Assembly (NCBI GenBank): GCA_944345365.1
Contig: CALVMJ010000002.1
Coordinates: 79,517-135,205, forward strand
DNA from: an uncultured Clostridia bacterium
GTDB taxonomy: Bacteria; Bacillota; Clostridia; Christensenellales; UBA1242
Direction of reading: 5' to 3'
Length of the DNA stretch: 55,689 nt
In this document: positions 52,881 to 55,689 of the stretch, one piece after another
How the letters are laid out: each line of letters starts with the position of its first letter
Numbering within the stretch: the stretch's first letter is position 1
Made by a program: the position numbers and the translations under genes
Notes under the pieces: model-generated
Told to the model about the DNA's origin: nothing
Database searches by the model: none
Seen by the model: only the letters and a program-made list of their open reading frames with translations

Positions 52881-53148
52881 TGCCATCTCCTTTTCAATAT
52901 TAAAAAAAATCTTTCTCCCTAAACATTAGGGCGAAAGAGATATTCGCGGTACCACCTAACTTCTTATGCAAAAACGCATAACTCATTGCTCTCTGTAACG
53001 GGAGAACCCGATCAAACCTACACACCCAGGGCTTCAGAATGACTGCTAAAAAGCGAATTCATCTAATATTTACTTAGTTTCATCTCAGCAAACAGAAACC
53101 TCTCTGAAAGTCTTTCTTAGATTACTACTCTTTTATCATCGCATTTTC
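52881..53148 (-). promoter_or_regulatory. T-box riboswitch leader of pheST (Phe specifier)
   Basis: The leader of about 265 nt contains the diagnostic T-box GGTGGTACCGCG (52956-52945 on the minus strand). It ends in a terminator hairpin (52942-52909) with T8 (52909-52902). In the stem I region GAATTCGC (53060-53053) offers TTC, a phenylalanine codon, as specifier. Uncharged tRNA-Phe should favour the antiterminator and read-through into pheS. Confidence 0.93.
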
Positions 53149-53154
53149 TTTTGT

Positions 53155-53183
53155 ATTTTATCACATCAACATAAATTAGTCAA
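53155..53183 (-). promoter_or_regulatory. Sigma-A promoter of the pheST T-box transcript
   Basis: On the minus strand: TTGACT (53183-53178), 17 bp, TAAAAT (53160-53155). Confidence 0.82.
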
Positions 53184-53191
53184 ACAAAAGA

Positions 53192-53220
53192 TTGACAAAA
53201 TATTTAAATAATTATAAAAT
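53192..53220 (+). promoter_or_regulatory. Promoter predicting a leaderless pseudouridine-synthase mRNA
   Basis: TTGACA (53192-53197), 17 bp, TAAAAT (53215-53220), then 6 nt (GACGCT) to the ATG, with no Shine-Dalgarno. It is back-to-back with the pheST promoter. Confidence 0.8.
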
Positions 53221-53226
53221 GACGCT

Positions 53227-54105
53227 ATGAAATTTAAAGAATTATCAGCAGACAAGGATTACGAAAATATATATTACTTTCTAAAAAGCTTTGGGCTCTC
53301 GGAAAGGTATATTTCATCTTTAAGGAAACAAGCCGGCCTAATTTTTAAAAATAATGAAATAGCCAACACAAAAACGCCATTAAAAAAAGGTGACAAAATA
53401 AAATTAGCTTTAACAACAACAAAAAAAACTATCATCAAGCCAAATAATTTAAAATTAGATATTGTTTATGAAGACGAATTTTTACTAATAGTCAACAAAC
53501 CTTCTCTTCTTTCATCAAGCCCTTCAAAGTCACACTACGATGAAAACCTAGCAGGCGCAATAGTAAATTATATGTATAAAAAAGATGCAAACTTTGTTTT
53601 ACGAATGATAAACCGATTAGATAAAGACACTTCGGGAATGATAATTGTTGCAAAAGATTTAATAACTTATAGCAAAATTAATAATATAGACAAAACCTAT
53701 CACGCCATAGTTAGCGGAAAAATTGAAAAAAATTTAGTAATAGATAAGCCTATTAAAACAATCAACAATGAAGGAATTAACGAAATTAAAAGAGTTATTT
53801 CAGCCGATGGAAGGTCAGCAAAAACCTTTGTTACTCCTATAAAACCTCTTAATAATGCAAGCCTCGTAAAAATAAAACTAGAACAAGGCAGAACACATCA
53901 AATAAGAGTTCATCTTTCAAGCATAGGCCACCCTTTGATCGGAGATAATGTTTATGGAGTTAAGTCAAATCTAATTAGTCACACCGCGCTGATATGCAAT
54001 AAAATCTCTTTCTTACATCCCTTTAATAATAAACAAATCGAGCTGGAAACAACCTACCCAAAGGACTTCATTGCATTAATTGAGCAACTAAATATAGAAG
54101 ATTAG
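53227..54105 (+). CDS. RluA/RluD-family RNA pseudouridine synthase
   Basis: The 292-aa protein has an N-terminal S4-like domain (about residues 15-65) and the RluA catalytic domain. The active-site motif is NRLDKDTSG with the nucleophile Asp132; the first residue is usually His. Other family blocks are IVNKPS, LEQGRTHQIRVHLSSIGHPLIGDNVYG and the C-terminal ISFLHPF. The target in rRNA or tRNA cannot be told from the sequence. It reads against the surrounding genes and converges on yunB with only 6 bp between the stops. Confidence 0.92.
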   Translation: MKFKELSADKDYENIYYFLKSFGLSERYISSLRKQAGLIFKNNEIANTKTPLKKGDKIKLALTTTKKTIIKPNNLKLDIVYEDEFLLIVNKPSLLSSSPSKSHYDENLAGAIVNYMYKKDANFVLRMINRLDKDTSGMIIVAKDLITYSKINNIDKTYHAIVSGKIEKNLVIDKPIKTINNEGINEIKRVISADGRSAKTFVTPIKPLNNASLVKIKLEQGRTHQIRVHLSSIGHPLIGDNVYGVKSNLISHTALICNKISFLHPFNNKQIELETTYPKDFIALIEQLNIED

Positions 54106-54111
54106 AGCAAA

Positions 54112-54762
54112 TTACTTTAACATTCCACCTTGAAGGTAAACATCTGGGACTTTACCAACTATTATGCTTTCACAAACAAGAGCAGATGTCACAAAGGTAA
54201 TTTTTTGACTGCTAGTTGGCAAAATAACACTAATAACTGTGTTTACATCAACAAAAATGCTGTGCCTTGTTTGATTAATTCCCGCAGAATCAAAAGTAGT
54301 ATTAAAAGTTGTGATAACCGAACCTATGGGGGTCATTCTTAAACTTATATCTGGACCAACTTGCGAAAGAGCTTCAAGCCCAGTAAAAGCTCCTAACGGA
54401 ATCTCCACACCACACTGACCAATGTTATCTAAGTAAATTTGAGCCTTAGTTGAAAGCTCCCTTGCAAGAAAATTTATCTTCTCCATATTCGCAGTTATGG
54501 AGGAAATATTATTTTCATTGTCGTATGTTATATTTACCAAATCATCATAATTTGTTCCACTTTGATTTACAACATTAAATATTGCATCACTTATTGCAGT
54601 TGTTGCAAGGGAATCAACTTTTGCGTAAGCAATATTTAAAACCATTGGATTGACGACAAGTTCCATATAAAGAAAGAGTAAAACCACAATAAACAAAATC
54701 GAAAACAAAGATATAAAAAACTTTGTTTTTATTTTTTTAAGTTTACTCTTTTTTTCTTCCAC
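54112..54762 (-). CDS. yunB: Sporulation protein YunB
   Basis: YunB is a conserved sporulation protein of unknown mechanism, made in the mother cell in B. subtilis. The 216-aa protein has one N-terminal membrane helix (about residues 13-33) and an extracytoplasmic domain. The conserved IPLGAFTGLEALSQVGPDISLRMTPIG block and the later HSIFVDVNTVISVILP fit the family. It starts with GTG and has no ribosome site; CATATATTA (54774-54766 on the minus strand) resembles sigma-E/K -10 elements and is only a few nt from the GTG. Confidence 0.88.
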   Translation of the reverse strand: MEEKKSKLKKIKTKFFISLFSILFIVVLLFLYMELVVNPMVLNIAYAKVDSLATTAISDAIFNVVNQSGTNYDDLVNITYDNENNISSITANMEKINFLARELSTKAQIYLDNIGQCGVEIPLGAFTGLEALSQVGPDISLRMTPIGSVITTFNTTFDSAGINQTRHSIFVDVNTVISVILPTSSQKITFVTSALVCESIIVGKVPDVYLQGGMLK

Positions 54763-54855
54763 ATTCTAATATATGAAAGATAAAATAAAAAAAACACAAA
54801 ACTATTAAACATCGATATATTGGATGTTATATGTCATAATAAATACCACATCTAG

Positions 54856-55221
54856 TTATTTACTTTTAGATTTGAATAATAATCCGAACAAAAATGCAAA
54901 TCCAACTGCGGCCGCTATGCCTCCAGCTGTCGCTTGCAAACCTCCCGTAAAAACACCTATTAGCCCAGTAGATTTAACAGCGCTTATGGCTCCCCTTGCA
55001 AGCGAAGCACCAAAACCTATAATAGGAACTGTTATCCCTGCCTTAGCAAATGAAGATATTGGCGCAAAAATACCGACGGCCTCTAAAAGCACTCCTATTA
55101 AAACGAAAATTACCAGTATTCTTGAAGAAGTTATCTTAGTAGTTATTATCAAAACCTCTCCTAGAAGACATATTAATCCCCCTATCAAAAAAACCCATAA
55201 ATAAGTTAAAAAATAATCCAT
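54856..55221 (-). CDS. spoVAE: Stage V sporulation protein AE
   Basis: SpoVAE is an inner-membrane part of the SpoVA channel that loads dipicolinic acid into spores. The 121-aa protein has three or four helices and the family sequences GGLICLLGEVLI, the GFGASLARGAI segment and GVFTGGLQATAGGIAAAVGFAFL. AAGGAGA precedes the ATG. It follows spoVAD by 9 nt, in the usual AC-AD-AE order. Confidence 0.94.
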   Translation of the reverse strand: MDYFLTYLWVFLIGGLICLLGEVLIITTKITSSRILVIFVLIGVLLEAVGIFAPISSFAKAGITVPIIGFGASLARGAISAVKSTGLIGVFTGGLQATAGGIAAAVGFAFLFGLLFKSKSK

Positions 55222-55230
55222 AATATCTCC

Positions 55231-55629
55231 TTATTCACTTTCAATTACAATTGCGTGACTTATTCCCGGAATGGTTTCACCTTGCCCAGAAGCTGTTGTT
55301 GACATCAACGCCCCTGTTGGCACAAACAAAACCCTTTTTAACTCCCCCTTATTGAGTTTACCCATTATATAGGAGTTTAAAAAGGTTGCACTGCAACCAC
55401 AACCACTGCCACCACACATTGTATCTTGTTTACGAGAAAAATAAACATGTCCACAATCAGTGTAATTAGTCCCAAGTTTTAACCCCTTTTCTTCAAGTAA
55501 ATCTAGCAATATATCACTTCCAAGCTTTCCCAAATCTCCTGTTGCAATTAAATCGTAGTCAGCCGGTTTTCTCTTGGTGTCCTTAAAATGAGCCAAGATA
55601 GTATCCATAGCCGCAGGTGCCATTGTCAA
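55231..55629 (-). pseudogene. spoVAD: SpoVAD, C-terminal 40 % only; N-terminus missing
   Basis: SpoVAD is the thiolase-like SpoVA protein that binds dipicolinic acid. The visible 130 residues match its C-terminal part: MAPAAMDTILAHFKDT, DYDLIATGDLGKLGSDIL and GGSGCGCSATFL. Full SpoVAD is about 335 aa. Homology starts abruptly at the ATG at 55623, which corresponds to about residue 200 of the family. Just upstream an in-frame TAG occurs, and the last 60 bases are AT-rich with no SpoVAD-like coding in any frame. The gene is therefore truncated by an insertion, deletion or assembly break. No ribosome site supports internal initiation. Confidence 0.85.
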
Positions 55630-55689
55630 CTATGGACCATAAAAAAGTTAAAAATTTTTTTGATTTATTCTAATTTCATCAAAAACCTT

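Noticed and set aside
54824..55204. Plus-strand open frame of 126 codons opposite spoVAE
   Set aside because: Low-complexity Ala/Pro/Ile composition, antisense to a recognisable spoVAE with a good ribosome site.

Overview
The window is a contiguous, AT-rich (roughly 30 % G+C by eye) chromosomal segment of an endospore-forming member of the Bacillota, most likely an uncultivated Clostridia lineage. The grounds are the complete spoIIIAA-AH operon, spoIVB, yunB and spoVAE, a PolC-type exonuclease, RNase Y, a T-box leader, an L20-type infC leader and a type A RNase P RNA. I cannot name the genus.

Layout. Positions 1-8,460 hold the tsf/frr/uppS/cdsA/rseP cluster. It is interrupted by a 900-residue protein of unknown function and followed by a PolC-like protein that has the exonuclease but no polymerase. 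Positions 8,480-16,350 hold the rimP-nusA-rnpM-ylxQ-infB-rbfA-nrnA-truB-nfo operon. Positions 16,370-21,900 hold efp and the engulfment-stage spoIIIA operon. Positions 21,950-25,865 hold yqhY-nusB-xseA-xseB-proS. A small membrane-protein gene follows, then infC-rpmI-rplT-methyltransferase-yebC, ruvCAB-queA-tgt and rny. Up to about 36 kb every gene reads rightward. From 36 to 44 kb the strands are mixed: a small multidrug-export family protein, a PadR regulator fused to four membrane segments, a YgjP-like metallopeptidase, serS plus an unknown protein, a lone tyrosine recombinase and spoIVB. From 44 kb most genes read leftward: a leucine-rich-repeat protein abutting rnpB, recN, argR, then a T-box controlled pheS-pheT-cysteine desulfurase-thiI operon, an RluA-family pseudouridine synthase on the plus strand, and yunB-spoVAE-spoVAD (5'-truncated) at the right end.

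How it fits together. Most of the content is core information processing (translation factors, two tRNA-synthetase loci, rRNA/tRNA modification, RNA decay, recombination repair), with three separate pieces of the spore programme. Several neighbours expected in other Bacillota are missing from their usual slots: pyrH between tsf and frr, dxr between cdsA and rseP, ispA-dxs after xseB, and spo0A after spoIVB.

Most notable signals. (1) At least four genes (polC-like, ruvC, tyrosine recombinase, RluA-family) share one architecture: a -35 box, 17 bp, a -10 box, exactly 6 nt, then ATG, with no Shine-Dalgarno. This predicts leaderless mRNAs. (2) A PadR-membrane fusion sits beside a family of TTATGT/ACATAA palindromes that recurs in intergenic gaps. 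(3) PolC is split to its N-terminal and proofreading parts. (4) spoVAD loses homology abruptly about 60 bp from the window edge. Apart from rnpB and the pheS T-box leader, no stretch longer than 300 bases lacks a gene. I saw no tRNA, CRISPR array or insertion sequence.
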